This document shows, piece after piece, positions 16,422 through 24,840 of a DNA stretch of 64,000 bases. Numbering within the stretch: the stretch's first letter is position 1; every line of letters starts with the position of its first letter. Origin of the DNA: JAGIBJ01 sp032119795 (GTDB lineage Bacteria > Actinomycetota > Thermoleophilia > Solirubrobacterales > Solirubrobacteraceae); contig JAUMFO010000016.1 of assembly GCA_032119795.1 (NCBI GenBank), forward strand, positions 1 to 64,000, given 5' to 3'. Position numbers and translations under genes: made by a program. Below the pieces are notes generated by a model that made no database searches, had not been told where the DNA came from, and saw only the letters and a list, made by a program, of their open reading frames with translations.

Positions 16422-17438
16422 ATGCTTTCGCGCGTTCCCCACGCCGCTCGCGCGCTCGCGCTGCCGGCCGCCATCGCCGCCGCCTTCGCGTTTGCGGCCT
16501 CCCCTGCCCGTGCGCAGGACCCTGCCCCCACTCCGCCGGCCGTGCCGACGGTGCCCGCGGGCGTGATCGTCGCCGGCGTCGACCTCTCCGGACTGACCGC
16601 GGCCGACGCCACCATCAAGCTCGAGGCCGCCCGCGCCCAGCTGCAGCGCGACGTTGTCGTGCAGGTCGGCGCCCGCAAGCACAAGCTCAGCGCCGGCCAG
16701 GCCCTCTACTCCATCGACGTGCCGGCCTCCGTCAACGCTGCGCTCGCCGCCACCGCTCCAGGGACCGTCGTCCCCGTCGTGAAGTTCTCCAACGACAACG
16801 TGCGCGCGTTCGTGAAGAAGGTCGCCGAGAAGGAGTACCGCAAGCCCGTCGACGCGAAGCTCACGATCACGCCGGATCGCATCAAGGTCAAGAAGCATGT
16901 CGTCGGTCGCCGCGTCGAGGTCAACCCGCTCTCCGCCGCGATCGCCAAAGCCCTCAAGGATCCCGTCAGCTCGCGGTTCTTCATCCCCAAGCGCGCCGCG
17001 GTGAAGGCCAAAGAGACGCTCGGTTCCCTGAAGAAGAGCCACTGGACGATCCTCACCGTCAACCGCAGCACCTTCAAACTGCGCGTCTTCAAAGGCCTGA
17101 AGCTGAGCAAGACCTACCCGATCGCCGTTGGCGCCGCCGGCCACGACACGCCGTCGGGCCTCTACTCGATCACCAACAAGGCCGTGAACCCCGTCTGGAA
17201 CGTGCCCAACAGCGACTGGGCCGGCGATCTCGCTGGCACCACCGTCGCCGGCGGCGCACCGAACAACCCGCTCAAGGCCCGCTGGCTCGGCATCGTCGAC
17301 GGCGTCGGCATCCACGGCACGTCCGAGGACTGGTCGATCGGCACCCGCGCGAGCCACGGCTGCCTGCGCATGCACGTGAAAGACGTGGTGGATCTGTATC
17401 CGCGCGTTCCGGTCGGGACGACCGTCCTGATCAAGTAG
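16422..17438 (+). CDS. Secreted L,D-transpeptidase (YkuD) with N-terminal peptidoglycan-binding-like domain
   Basis: Forms 3-3 cross-links in peptidoglycan or anchors proteins to it. 338 residues from ATG 16422 (a GTG 9 nt upstream is less likely). Signal peptide 1-32 (ASPARA-QDP). Residues 40-195 resemble the YoaR/VanW-associated binding module that often precedes YkuD. The catalytic domain is 205-338 with HGT (298-300) and SHGCLRM (311-317), nucleophile Cys314. Exported to the cell wall. Downstream lies a large inverted repeat. Confidence 0.94.
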   Translation: MLSRVPHAARALALPAAIAAAFAFAASPARAQDPAPTPPAVPTVPAGVIVAGVDLSGLTAADATIKLEAARAQLQRDVVVQVGARKHKLSAGQALYSIDVPASVNAALAATAPGTVVPVVKFSNDNVRAFVKKVAEKEYRKPVDAKLTITPDRIKVKKHVVGRRVEVNPLSAAIAKALKDPVSSRFFIPKRAAVKAKETLGSLKKSHWTILTVNRSTFKLRVFKGLKLSKTYPIAVGAAGHDTPSGLYSITNKAVNPVWNVPNSDWAGDLAGTTVAGGAPNNPLKARWLGIVDGVGIHGTSEDWSIGTRASHGCLRMHVKDVVDLYPRVPVGTTVLIK

Positions 17439-17451
17439 CTCGGGTGGTTCC

Positions 17452-17568
17452 GGCGGGGGTGGGGTGACCCTGCCTGGGACGCGGATCGCGAGGTCCGCTT
17501 CCCGCCTGGCGGCGTGAAACGTACATCGCGACGCGGACTCTCCCTGGCAGGGTCACCCCACCCCCGCC
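17452..17568. repeat. 28-bp near-perfect inverted repeat after the transpeptidase gene
   Basis: Arms at 17452-17479 and 17541-17568 match at 27 of 28 positions (core GGGTGGGGTGACCCTGCC); 61 bp lie between them, themselves containing partly paired CGCGGA/TCCGC and TCGCGA segments. It begins 13 nt after the transpeptidase stop. The loop is long for an intrinsic terminator. The rest of the 17439-17852 gap shows nothing I can name apart from the ribosome-binding site of the next gene. Confidence 0.75.
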
Positions 17569-17852
17569 TGCCATTGGCGCTGCTTGAGCAGGACGGTCGT
17601 CACGTCCGGCCCTCGGATACGCCGCTGCGCGGGCTCACGATCTACACGGCACCGACGCCGCCTGGTGGCTGACGTGTGTTCCGTGGCGTCACGTTCTGCT
17701 TTGGCGAGCGGTTGGTAGCGAGGGCGCGTTCTCCCGGGGTTGGCGGGGTAGCCGCCCGGTGGTGACCGAATTTGGCGTGGTTGGGGGCTTCTGACGCTGC
17801 GTAACTGGGGGTCGAGCGGCTGCCGTTGGCGGCCATGACGAGAGAGGTCCCC

Positions 17853-18338
17853 ATGTCAACCGAACACGAGCGCGCGAAGGTTCGCGACCTGATCGACGAC
17901 ATCCGCATCGGGATGATCACCAACGTCGACCGCGGCGAAGGTCGGCTCGTGAGCCGGCCGATGGCGGTGCAGGAGATCGAGGACGACGGCACGCTGTGGT
18001 TCTTCACCAGCGAGACCGCCGACCAGGCTGATCAGGTCGAGGCCGACCCGGTCGTGAACGTCGCGTTTGCCGGCCGTGGCGCCTGGGTCTCACTGGCCGG
18101 GCGCGCCTCGATCGTCGACGACCGCGAGAAGATCCATGCGCTGTGGAACAGCAGCGTTGAGGCGTGGTTCCCAGACGGACCGGACAGCCCCGACGTCGGC
18201 CTGCTGCGCGTGTCGCCGGACTCCGCCGAGTACTGGGACTCGCCGGGCGGCCGCCTCGCTTCGGTGATCGCCTACGCCAAGGCGAAGGTCACCGGCGACC
18301 GGCCAGACGTCGGCGAGAACGAGGTCGTCGAACTCTGA
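17853..18338 (+). CDS. FMN-binding split-barrel protein (general stress protein 26-like)
   Basis: 161 residues. The pyridoxamine-phosphate-oxidase-like barrel is visible in RIGMITNVDRGEGRLVSRPMAVQEI, TLWFFTSETADQADQV and VNVAFAGRGAWVSLAGRASIVDD. Members bind FMN or related flavins/F420 and are often stress-linked; no specific reaction can be assigned. The start is ATG 17853, with AGAGAGG about 6 nt upstream, rather than the ATG at 17835. Confidence 0.88.
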   Translation: MSTEHERAKVRDLIDDIRIGMITNVDRGEGRLVSRPMAVQEIEDDGTLWFFTSETADQADQVEADPVVNVAFAGRGAWVSLAGRASIVDDREKIHALWNSSVEAWFPDGPDSPDVGLLRVSPDSAEYWDSPGGRLASVIAYAKAKVTGDRPDVGENEVVEL

Positions 18339-18485
18339 GGCCCCACTCGGTTGGTTGGGCTCCACGCATGCTGTCGCGTTGCTGAACTCGGAGTTTCATA
18401 GATCAGGACGCGTTCTCCGGTCCCCTGCCGGCGAAGAGGGCGTGACCGGGCGACCACGTCGGCGGCCGCCCCGCCTCCGCGGCGC

Positions 18486-19628
18486 TTAGCGCGCTTCGGG
18501 CGCGGCCGGCTCCGCCAGGATCGCGGCCGTCTCCAGGGCCGCCTCGACCTCGGCGGCGGTGTGGTCGACGGCGACCGGCTCGGCGGCGCGAGCGGCGGCT
18601 TCTTGGCCGCGGCGGCGCGGGCCGCGGTTCTTCATCTCCTCGGCGAGGAAGTAGGAGCCGCCGACGAGCACGGTGGCGATCACCTGGGCGCCGATGGTGG
18701 TCCAGTTGGAGTAGATCTCAAACCAGGCACCCAGCCAAGCGGGAACCTCGAAGGGCGTCGGGTAGCTCGGGAGCCAGCCGAGTTCGACGAAGGTCGCGGC
18801 GGTGCCGCCGACCATCACGACGAGCACGACGGCGAGCATCACGGCGGTCGTGATGAGGAGCTTCTTGTAAGGCAGTTTGCGCTGGAGGCGGAAGATCGCG
18901 AGACCAACGAAGGCGGTCGCAGCCAAGCCGATGGCGACGCCCTCCAAGACGGCGGCCGTGCCCTGCTGGAGCTGGAGGTTCTGCAGGAAGAGCACCACCT
19001 CAAAGCCCTCGCGGTAGACGCTGGTGAACCCGAGCGCGACGAGCCCGAGGAAGACCCACTGGCTCTCGCTGCCGACGAGCCGGCGGCGCTGGCGATGGAA
19101 CCGGCCGATCCACTGCGACCAGTAGATGTTGTGCACGAACCAGTTCATGACGACCAGGAGCACCACGATCGCGATGAACCCGGTGATCGCCTCGAGCTTG
19201 GGGCCCAGCGGCGAGGCGGCGTCGAGGACGGCCTGCAGCGCGAACCACGTGCCGATGCTGGCCCCGAACGCGACGGCGGCGCCGCCCATGATCGGCTTGC
19301 GCTTGCCGGCGTTGGTGCCGATCAGGCTCGCGGTGATCGCCGCGAGGATCATGATCGCCTCCAGGCCCTCGCGAAACACGATAATCGCGGCGTTCGTCAC
19401 GACGCTCGCCCGCGACTGCGGCCCACTGATCTCCGTCGGATCGACGGGACCCGTGTCTGCGGTGGCCATCAGGTAGACGACGCCCGCGATGAAGAGCAGC
19501 AGCGTCGGCCACGCCAGGCGACGACCGAGACTGGGGCCCGGCGCGGTCTTGCGCGCAGCGGCGGCAGCCGGCTTGGTCGGCGTCGACGCTGGAGCAGGTT
19601 CGGGGGACGAAACCGTGTCGCGAAGCAT
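18486..19628 (-). CDS. FTR1-family iron permease
   Basis: High-affinity iron transporter, 380 residues with the ATG at 19628. Two acidic REGLE-type motifs are present, FREGLEA in an early helix and YREGFEV in the fourth, as in yeast Ftr1 and bacterial EfeU. About seven membrane helices follow a 35-residue Ala/Pro/Thr-rich cytoplasmic leader. The C-terminal 60 residues are Ala/Glu-rich. Unlike EfeUOB systems, no EfeO or EfeB gene is adjacent. A 14-bp box shared with the ferric ABC importer lies directly upstream. Confidence 0.9.
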   Translation of the reverse strand: MLRDTVSSPEPAPASTPTKPAAAAARKTAPGPSLGRRLAWPTLLLFIAGVVYLMATADTGPVDPTEISGPQSRASVVTNAAIIVFREGLEAIMILAAITASLIGTNAGKRKPIMGGAAVAFGASIGTWFALQAVLDAASPLGPKLEAITGFIAIVVLLVVMNWFVHNIYWSQWIGRFHRQRRRLVGSESQWVFLGLVALGFTSVYREGFEVVLFLQNLQLQQGTAAVLEGVAIGLAATAFVGLAIFRLQRKLPYKKLLITTAVMLAVVLVVMVGGTAATFVELGWLPSYPTPFEVPAWLGAWFEIYSNWTTIGAQVIATVLVGGSYFLAEEMKNRGPRRRGQEAAARAAEPVAVDHTAAEVEAALETAAILAEPAAPEAR

Positions 19629-19630
19629 AG

Positions 19631-19644
19631 TTTGGTGCACCTTA
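19631..19644 (-). promoter_or_regulatory. Candidate metal-responsive box upstream of FTR1
   Basis: Plus-strand sequence TTTGGTGCACCTTA with palindromic core GGTGCACC, 2 nt upstream of the FTR1 start codon. It matches the site at 60065-60078 upstream of the ferric-iron ABC operon at 12 of 14 positions and in the same orientation. It is shorter than the 19-bp DtxR/IdeR consensus (AGGT and ACC are only 2 bp apart), so the cognate repressor is unknown. Confidence 0.5.
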
Positions 19645-19727
19645 CTCTCACCCCTACATTGAGAGTCGGGAGTGCGCCGCACGGGCCTGCGGCAAAGCCG
19701 CAGCCAGCTCGCCGAGCAGCCTGCGCC

Positions 19728-20960
19728 TCAGCCCACCGGACGCCACAACAGCCTCGCGCCACCGGTCGCCACGCCCGCGACCACCGCCAGCGTGAGCGCC
19801 GTCGCCGCAAGCCCCGCGTGCTCGCCCAGCACGCCGGCCACCGGGTAGGCCACGAGCCAGCAGGCGTGCGACAGGGCGAACTGCGCGGCGAAGAGCTCGG
19901 GGCCGTCGTCGCCGCGGACGCTGCGCTGCACCAGCCGGCCGGAGGGCGTCTGCACCAGGGAGAGTCCGACGCCGATCACCGCCCACGTCGCCAGCAACGC
20001 CAGCCAGCTCGAGGCGACGGCCGCGGCGACGAGCCCGAGCGGCAGCAAGGCACCGCCGACCAGCATCACGGTGCGGTCGGCCCGTCGGCGCAGCAGGCCG
20101 GGCACCGCCAGCGCGGCCGCCAACGAGCCCGCGCCCGCCGCGGCCAAAGCGAGGCCGACGCCGGCCTCGCCTGCCCCCAGCGTGGCGCGCACGAAGAGGA
20201 CGGTGTTGACGATCACCATCGCGCTCGCGCAGGCCACGGCGAGGTCGAGTGCAAGCAGCGCGCGAAGCTCGGGGACGCGCAGATAGCGGCGCACGCCGCG
20301 ACTGATCGTGGCCCACGTCCGGGTGGTGGCGTCGACGGCAACCCGGCCCGCTGGAAGCGCCGTCGACGCCACCAGGCCGGCGGAGACCAAGAACGTCAAG
20401 GCGTCGCCGGCAAAGAGGGCGTGGTAGCTGACGAGTCCCACGAGCACCGCAGCAAGCGCCGGGCTGAGGAGGTTCTCCAGCTCGTAGGCCACGCGCGAGA
20501 GGGAGAGCGCCTGGGTGTAGTCGTCCTCGTCTGGCAGGACAACCGGGATGAGTGCCTGGAACGCCGGCGTGAAGACGGCCGAGCACGCGCTCACGACGAA
20601 GATCAACGCGTAGACCTGCCAGACCGCGCTCACGAACGGCATCACCGCAATGGTCGCGGCGCGGGCGAGATCCAGCCCGACCATCAGCCGCTTGGGATCA
20701 ATCCGCCGGGTGTAGGCCGCCGCGACCGGTGCCACGCCGACGTAGGCGACCATCTTCAGGGCGAGCGCGATCCCGAGCACCGAGCCCGCACCGCCGCCCG
20801 CCAGGTCATACGCCAGCAGACTCAGCGCCACCGTCGTGAGGCCGGTGCCGACCAGCGACGTGACCTGCGCCGCGAAGAGCCGCCGGTAGACCCGGCTGCG
20901 GAGCGGGCCCAGCAGCTCCGGGCGGGGCCCGACGGGTGACGAGGCGGCGCGCACTCCCAC
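19728..20960 (-). CDS. MFS transporter, probably a divalent metal exporter
   Basis: 410 residues, about 12 helices, of the MFS group that includes NreB/enterobactin exporters (FAAQVTSLVGTGLTTVALSLLAYDLAGG at the N-terminus, then SVLGIALALKMVAYVGVAPVA). It is divergent from an ArsR regulator whose helix-5 residues match a Zn/Co/Ni site, and the shared 60-bp gap carries a 24-bp inverted repeat. Metal efflux is therefore the best guess; the exact ion is not known. Confidence 0.8.
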   Translation of the reverse strand: MGVRAASSPVGPRPELLGPLRSRVYRRLFAAQVTSLVGTGLTTVALSLLAYDLAGGGAGSVLGIALALKMVAYVGVAPVAAAYTRRIDPKRLMVGLDLARAATIAVMPFVSAVWQVYALIFVVSACSAVFTPAFQALIPVVLPDEDDYTQALSLSRVAYELENLLSPALAAVLVGLVSYHALFAGDALTFLVSAGLVASTALPAGRVAVDATTRTWATISRGVRRYLRVPELRALLALDLAVACASAMVIVNTVLFVRATLGAGEAGVGLALAAAGAGSLAAALAVPGLLRRRADRTVMLVGGALLPLGLVAAAVASSWLALLATWAVIGVGLSLVQTPSGRLVQRSVRGDDGPELFAAQFALSHACWLVAYPVAGVLGEHAGLAATALTLAVVAGVATGGARLLWRPVG

Positions 20961-20965
20961 CCACG

Positions 20966-20989
20966 ATACATGTAGACATCTTCATGTAT
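20966..20989. promoter_or_regulatory. ArsR/SmtB-type operator
   Basis: Inverted repeat ATACATG-N10-CATGTAT, 24 bp, with further matched bases inside the spacer, in an AT-rich patch between the divergent MFS and ArsR genes. ArsR/SmtB proteins bind comparable imperfect palindromes overlapping the promoter. Confidence 0.75.
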
Positions 20990-21020
20990 TGGTGCCTAGC
21001 CTGGCGTACGATCCCAGGCG

Positions 21021-21374
21021 GTGCCGCACCCCTCCGAACACGAATCCGCCGGGCGTCCGCTCGACGCCGACGAGGCGCAGGACCTCGCCGAGACGCTCGG
21101 CGCGCTCGCCTCACCCGCGAGGCTGCGGCTCCTCGTGGCGCTCAGCGACCGCGAACACTCCGTCGAGCAGCTCTCCGCCGCCGCCGAGCTCAGCCAGAGC
21201 GCGACCTCGCACAACCTGCGGATCCTGCGCAGCCTGAGACTCGTGCGCGCGCGCCGCGCCGGCCGCAACGTCTTCTACTCACTCCACGACCACCACCTGG
21301 TGGATCTGCTCGCCGCGATCCGCCACCACCACGAGCACCTGCACCCTAGAGCGGTGCCGGCGCCGCCCAGTTGA
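21021..21374 (+). CDS. ArsR/SmtB-family metal-sensing repressor (CzrA/NmtR-like)
   Basis: 117 residues, GTG start. Winged helix: LGALASPARLRLLVAL, then SVEQLSAAAELSQSATSHNLRILRSLRLVRARRAGRNVFYSL. The C-terminal helix contains Asp90, His92, His103 and His106, with the 0/+2/+13/+16 spacing of the Zn/Co/Ni site described for CzrA-type sensors. Cys residues of the ArsR or CadC arsenic/cadmium sites are absent. Predicted to release the adjacent operator when loaded with metal, opening the MFS exporter gene. Its 3' end overlaps the convergent gene by 29 nt. Confidence 0.9.
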   Translation: MPHPSEHESAGRPLDADEAQDLAETLGALASPARLRLLVALSDREHSVEQLSAAAELSQSATSHNLRILRSLRLVRARRAGRNVFYSLHDHHLVDLLAAIRHHHEHLHPRAVPAPPS

Positions 21375-21753
21375 TCCAGACCGACTGCGGATTCGCCGGG
21401 TCGATCTTCGCGGCGACGCGGCCGCCGACGACGGCCTTGGCCAGGAAGATCTGCTCGACGACCTGCGACACGGTGACCGGGATCGGCGGGAGCCCAGGGG
21501 CCATCACCAGCAGGTCGAGTTCGACGATCGGCTGGTAGTTGACCATCCCGCCGCCCTGGCGAACGCCGTTGATCGTGGCGGTCGCGTCGACGCCCGAGGC
21601 CGCGATGTTGGCCGCCGCCGTCTGCTGGGCCATCATCGCCTGCGCGCCGGCCATCGACGACTGGGCATCGGCGAGCTGCGCGCCGACATCCCAGTTCTTG
21701 CTCATCTCGTTGCCCTGCTTGTTGAGCTCGTGCAGCGACTTGAAGAAGCCCAT
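21346..21753 (-). CDS. Hypothetical cytoplasmic protein (MGFFKSL type)
   Basis: 135 residues from ATG 21753, preceded by a strong GGGGGA ribosome-binding site. N-terminal helix MGFFKSLHELNKQGNEM, a Gln/Ala-rich middle (about 25-50) and a beta-rich C-terminal half with GVDATATINGVRQGG and ELDLLVMAPGLPPIPVTVSQ. No signal peptide. The N-terminus resembles the next gene upstream (MGFLKQM), so the two may be distant relatives. Function unknown. Confidence 0.75.
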   Translation of the reverse strand: MGFFKSLHELNKQGNEMSKNWDVGAQLADAQSSMAGAQAMMAQQTAAANIAASGVDATATINGVRQGGGMVNYQPIVELDLLVMAPGLPPIPVTVSQVVEQIFLAKAVVGGRVAAKIDPANPQSVWINWAAPAPL

Positions 21754-21785
21754 GTGATCGTCCCCCTGGTCCTTGCCCTGGCGGG

Positions 21786-22286
21786 CTAGATCGCCCGGTA
21801 CGCGGCGTTGAACGCCTGCGCCACGGCGGGATCGGCGGTGATGCGGCCGTTCCAGCCAGCGGACGCGGTCTCGTAGGCCTCGGCGGAGATGCCGTGCTGC
21901 TGCGCGACGAGCGGCGCCTTGGTCTGGTCGTAGTTGTAGGCAGCCAGGCCCTTGGCGACGGCGGCGAACTGCTCGAGCGTGACGCCGGCAATCGGCTCCG
22001 TGCCCTTCGTGGTGTCGACGCCTGCTGCGGCGGCGCCCGCGGCGGCCTGCTGAGCCTGCGCGTTGGCCTGGGCCTGCGCGTTCGCACCGATGCCGGCGAA
22101 GTCCATGCCACCGGGGACGGCGGTGCCGGCACCAGCGCCGTAGTTGCCGTAGTTCTGCTGGGCGGCGGCCTGCTGGGCGGCACCCATCTGCTGCGCCTGA
22201 GCGCCGAGTGCCTGAGCCTGCTGGATCATGCCCGGCGCGGCCTCGACGGTCTTCTTCATGTCCTTCATCTGCTTCAGGAAGCCCAT
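21786..22286 (-). CDS. Hypothetical Ala/Gln-rich protein (MGFLKQM type)
   Basis: 166 residues from ATG 22286. MGFLKQMKDMKKTVEAAPGM at the N-terminus, a long Gln/Ala/Gly low-complexity region (20-100) with repeated AQA and QAQ steps, then a folded C-terminal segment (GVTLEQFAAVAKGLAAYNYD and ITADPAVAQAFNAAYRAI). Cytoplasmic by sequence. Lies 32 nt upstream of the related 135-residue gene, probably in one operon. No function assigned. Confidence 0.75.
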   Translation of the reverse strand: MGFLKQMKDMKKTVEAAPGMIQQAQALGAQAQQMGAAQQAAAQQNYGNYGAGAGTAVPGGMDFAGIGANAQAQANAQAQQAAAGAAAAGVDTTKGTEPIAGVTLEQFAAVAKGLAAYNYDQTKAPLVAQQHGISAEAYETASAGWNGRITADPAVAQAFNAAYRAI

Positions 22287-22517
22287 GGTCTTGTCTTTCG
22301 TCTCTGAGGTGTGGTGGTGAGCTGGGCGACCGCTCCAATGCGCAGTTGCCCTCTGGCTTGACGCCAAGGTATCCCCAGAATTCCACCCCGCCAATGCGGG
22401 CAACCGATGTTCGTTGGCGGTTTTCCGCCAACCGGTATCTGAGATGCGCCGAGCGAGGCGAAGACGGCCCCGTCGACACGTTTCGGTGCTACCGCGCGAA
22501 GAGGTCGTGCACCCGAC

Positions 22518-22934
22518 TTATCCGGCCAGCCGGGCTGCATCTCGCTCGGCCACCTGGAGCAGACGGCCCGCTTCTCTTCCAGCGCTCCGCCACGCTGAAG
22601 GAGAAGCCCCGCCGAGGTCATCGTTCGGACTCACGCACCAGGACGCCGCCGTCCACGGCTCGATGCTCTCCGCAACGGCCCAAAAGGCGACCACCAGAAC
22701 GTCGTCGACTACCCCGTCGCGGATCTGAAAGGCGGGAAGATTCCACCGCCCCGACTGCGCCTGGATCCCGATCAACTCTCGCCGTTCCAGTCGAGCCTCG
22801 ACCTCAGCCACGGAGTCAAGTCCCAACGCCCTCAGCATGGCTTCCACATTCAGAACCCCACCGAGGGCAACGTTCCACGCCTGGGCCGCGGCCTTCGGAG
22901 GCTCGGCGACATCCGATAGTCCCGGTTCCTTCAT
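22518..22934 (-). CDS. DUF2384-like (Xre/MbcA/ParS antitoxin-type) protein
   Basis: 138 residues. The C-terminal 60 residues (LVVAFWAVAESIEPWTAASW, then ASPSAWRSAGREAGRLLQVA) recall the DUF2384 antitoxin-like module that partners RES-domain toxins. A leading helix-turn-helix-like segment, LRALGLDSVAEVEARLERREL, precedes it. No RES toxin gene lies beside it, so it may be solitary or unrelated. Similarity is weak. Confidence 0.5.
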   Translation of the reverse strand: MKEPGLSDVAEPPKAAAQAWNVALGGVLNVEAMLRALGLDSVAEVEARLERRELIGIQAQSGRWNLPAFQIRDGVVDDVLVVAFWAVAESIEPWTAASWCVSPNDDLGGASPSAWRSAGREAGRLLQVAERDAARLAG

Positions 22935-23055
22935 AGGTGCAACCTAGTGCTCCCAGCAAGCCGCCCTGGTGACGACGAGAGAACGAGGTCACCGCGCTCG
23001 AAACGCTTCAACCAAGACCCCCGCACCCGCCCCCGCCCCCGATACGCTCCCGTCC

Positions 23056-23847
23056 ATGCAGCTGAACGCCCACGAGCAGCGCGTCCTGGGCTGCCTCATC
23101 GAGAAGCAGCGGACGACCCCGGACACCTACCCGCTGTCGCTCAATGCGCTGCGGACGGCGTGCAACCAGAGCTCGAGCCGCGACCCGGTGATGGCGATGA
23201 CCGACGACGACGTCCGCGAGGCGTGCACCGGACTGCACCACCACGGCTTCGCGCGGATCGCCGCCGCCGGCCAGGGCTCGCGCACCACCAAGTACCGCCA
23301 CACCGCCGGCGAGGCGCTACCCGCCACGCAGGAGGAGCTAGCGCTGCTCGCCGTCCTGCTGCTCCGCGGCCCCCAGACCCGCGGCGAACTGCGCACCCGC
23401 ACCGAACGCATCCACGCCTTTGCGACGCCGGATGACGTCGAAGACGTGCTCGGCGGCCTCGGTATGCGCGGGCTCGTGCTGCTCCTCGACCGCGAGCCCG
23501 GCGCCCGCGAGGCGCGCTACCAACACCAGCTCGGCCCGCGCGACCCCGAAGTCGAAGCCGCCGCGGAAGAGGCCGCCGCCGAGTTCCGCGCGCAGCTGGA
23601 GGCCAGCGGCGAACTGCCCATCGACGACGAACGCAGCGACGGCCCCGGGCCGGTCGTTCATGCCCCGGGCGATTCCAACCCACCCGCCGCACCCGGGACC
23701 TACATCGACCCGGCGCCGACCGCGCCACGCGCGGCGCCCACCCCACCGGCGCCTGCACCGCCCGCCTTCGACGTCGACGCCCTCCTGGCACGCCTGGCGG
23801 CCCTGGAGCAACGGGTCGACGAACTCGAAGATCTGATCTCCAGCTGA
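23056..23847 (+). CDS. YceH-family protein (DUF480)
   Basis: 263 residues from ATG 23056. The family start MQLNAHEQRVLGCLIEKQ and the following TPDTYPLSLNALRTACNQSSSRDPVM are diagnostic; this is a tandem winged-helix protein (1-165) of unknown role. Residues 170-240 are a Pro/Ala/Asp-rich linker absent from E. coli YceH, and the last 25 residues form a short coiled coil (LARLAALEQRVDELEDLI). Confidence 0.92.
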   Translation: MQLNAHEQRVLGCLIEKQRTTPDTYPLSLNALRTACNQSSSRDPVMAMTDDDVREACTGLHHHGFARIAAAGQGSRTTKYRHTAGEALPATQEELALLAVLLLRGPQTRGELRTRTERIHAFATPDDVEDVLGGLGMRGLVLLLDREPGAREARYQHQLGPRDPEVEAAAEEAAAEFRAQLEASGELPIDDERSDGPGPVVHAPGDSNPPAAPGTYIDPAPTAPRAAPTPPAPAPPAFDVDALLARLAALEQRVDELEDLISS

Positions 23848-23946
23848 TCCAAACGGGCGACCGGGACTGACGCGTCGCCGGCCCGCGAGCGCCCACGCAC
23901 CGGCTCGCAACGCGGCGTCGCGTCGATAAGCTGAAGGGGACTTCAG

Positions 23947-24804
23947 TTGCTGTTTTCTGCCCACTCGTCGACGCTGCGCGACGCCACGCTGCTCGTGCTC
24001 ACCGCTGCGGTGATCGGCACCTCCTCGGCCAACGCCAGCGCCCCAGAAGACAGTGCGCCGACAGACAAGAAAGCCGGCGCTTCGCTGAAGGCGTCGCTGA
24101 AATACGTCGACGGTTCCAAGGGCGAGATCCCGTCATGGAGCGACATCAGGGTCACGATCGTCCGCGACGATCGGCAGCTCGCGCTCGACCAGCCGCTGCC
24201 GACGAGCGCCAACGTCTCCTACCACGCGACGCCCAAGCTCAAAGCGATCGACCTCGACAACGACGCCGAGCCCGAAGTCCTCATCGACGTGTACACCGCG
24301 GGGTTCGAACGCCAACGACGCACCGTCGTCTACCGCAAAGACGGCAACGCCTACCGCGCGGACGTGACCGACTGGGGCACGGGCGGCTACCGCCTCGCCA
24401 ACGTGGTCGGCAAGAAGGACGTGGAATTCCTCTCGGCCGACAGCCGCGTGCCGGCCCTATTTGACAGCACCGTCCGCGGCCCGCTGCGGGTGATGGCCTA
24501 CGACGGCGGCAAACTCACCGACGTCTCCCGCCAGGCGAGATCCGAGCTGGTGCGCGACGCCAAACGCCACCGCCGCGAACTCGCCCGCGCGCGGCGGACC
24601 AGCAAAGACCCACGGCCCGAACTCGCGGCCTACGCGATCGACCTCGTCCGCATCGGGCAAGTCGCTAAGGCGCAGGCCGAGATCCGCGCCAGTGGCCGCC
24701 GCGACGAGCTGCGCGGCTCGGCGAAGTCGTTCGCCCGAAAGCTCGACCGCACGATGGTCAAGTGGGGCTACGCCAAGCGCAAAGTCCTGGCCGGCGGGCT
24801 GTAG
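23947..24804 (+). CDS. Secreted hypothetical protein
   Basis: 285 residues from TTG 23947, which has GAAGGGGA at a good distance. Signal-peptide-like N-terminus (ATLLVLTAAVIGTSSANA). The region around 95-120 (LKAIDLDNDAEPEVLIDVYT) matches the FG-GAP/VCBS-type acidic strand common in extracellular proteins, but only one copy is seen. The C-terminal third is basic and helical. Function unknown; it converges with corA. Confidence 0.7.
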   Translation: MLFSAHSSTLRDATLLVLTAAVIGTSSANASAPEDSAPTDKKAGASLKASLKYVDGSKGEIPSWSDIRVTIVRDDRQLALDQPLPTSANVSYHATPKLKAIDLDNDAEPEVLIDVYTAGFERQRRTVVYRKDGNAYRADVTDWGTGGYRLANVVGKKDVEFLSADSRVPALFDSTVRGPLRVMAYDGGKLTDVSRQARSELVRDAKRHRRELARARRTSKDPRPELAAYAIDLVRIGQVAKAQAEIRASGRRDELRGSAKSFARKLDRTMVKWGYAKRKVLAGGL

Positions 24805-24816
24805 CCCAGGCTGCCC

Positions 24817-24840
24817 TAGCGGGCAATCGGGCGCCCGCTA
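24817..24840. terminator. Bidirectional hairpin between the secreted protein and corA
   Basis: TAGCGGGC (24817-24824) pairs with GCCCGCTA (24833-24840), 8 perfect bp around an 8-nt loop. The right arm overlaps the corA stop codon. Placed in the 33-nt gap between convergent genes. Confidence 0.55.

Noticed and set aside
17452..17568. Simple intrinsic terminator for the transpeptidase gene
   Set aside because: Loop of 61 bp is much longer than usual; recorded as an inverted repeat instead.
19631..19644. Classic DtxR/IdeR iron box
   Set aside because: Half-site spacing is 2 bp rather than 7, so the standard 19-bp consensus is not met; kept as an unassigned metal box.
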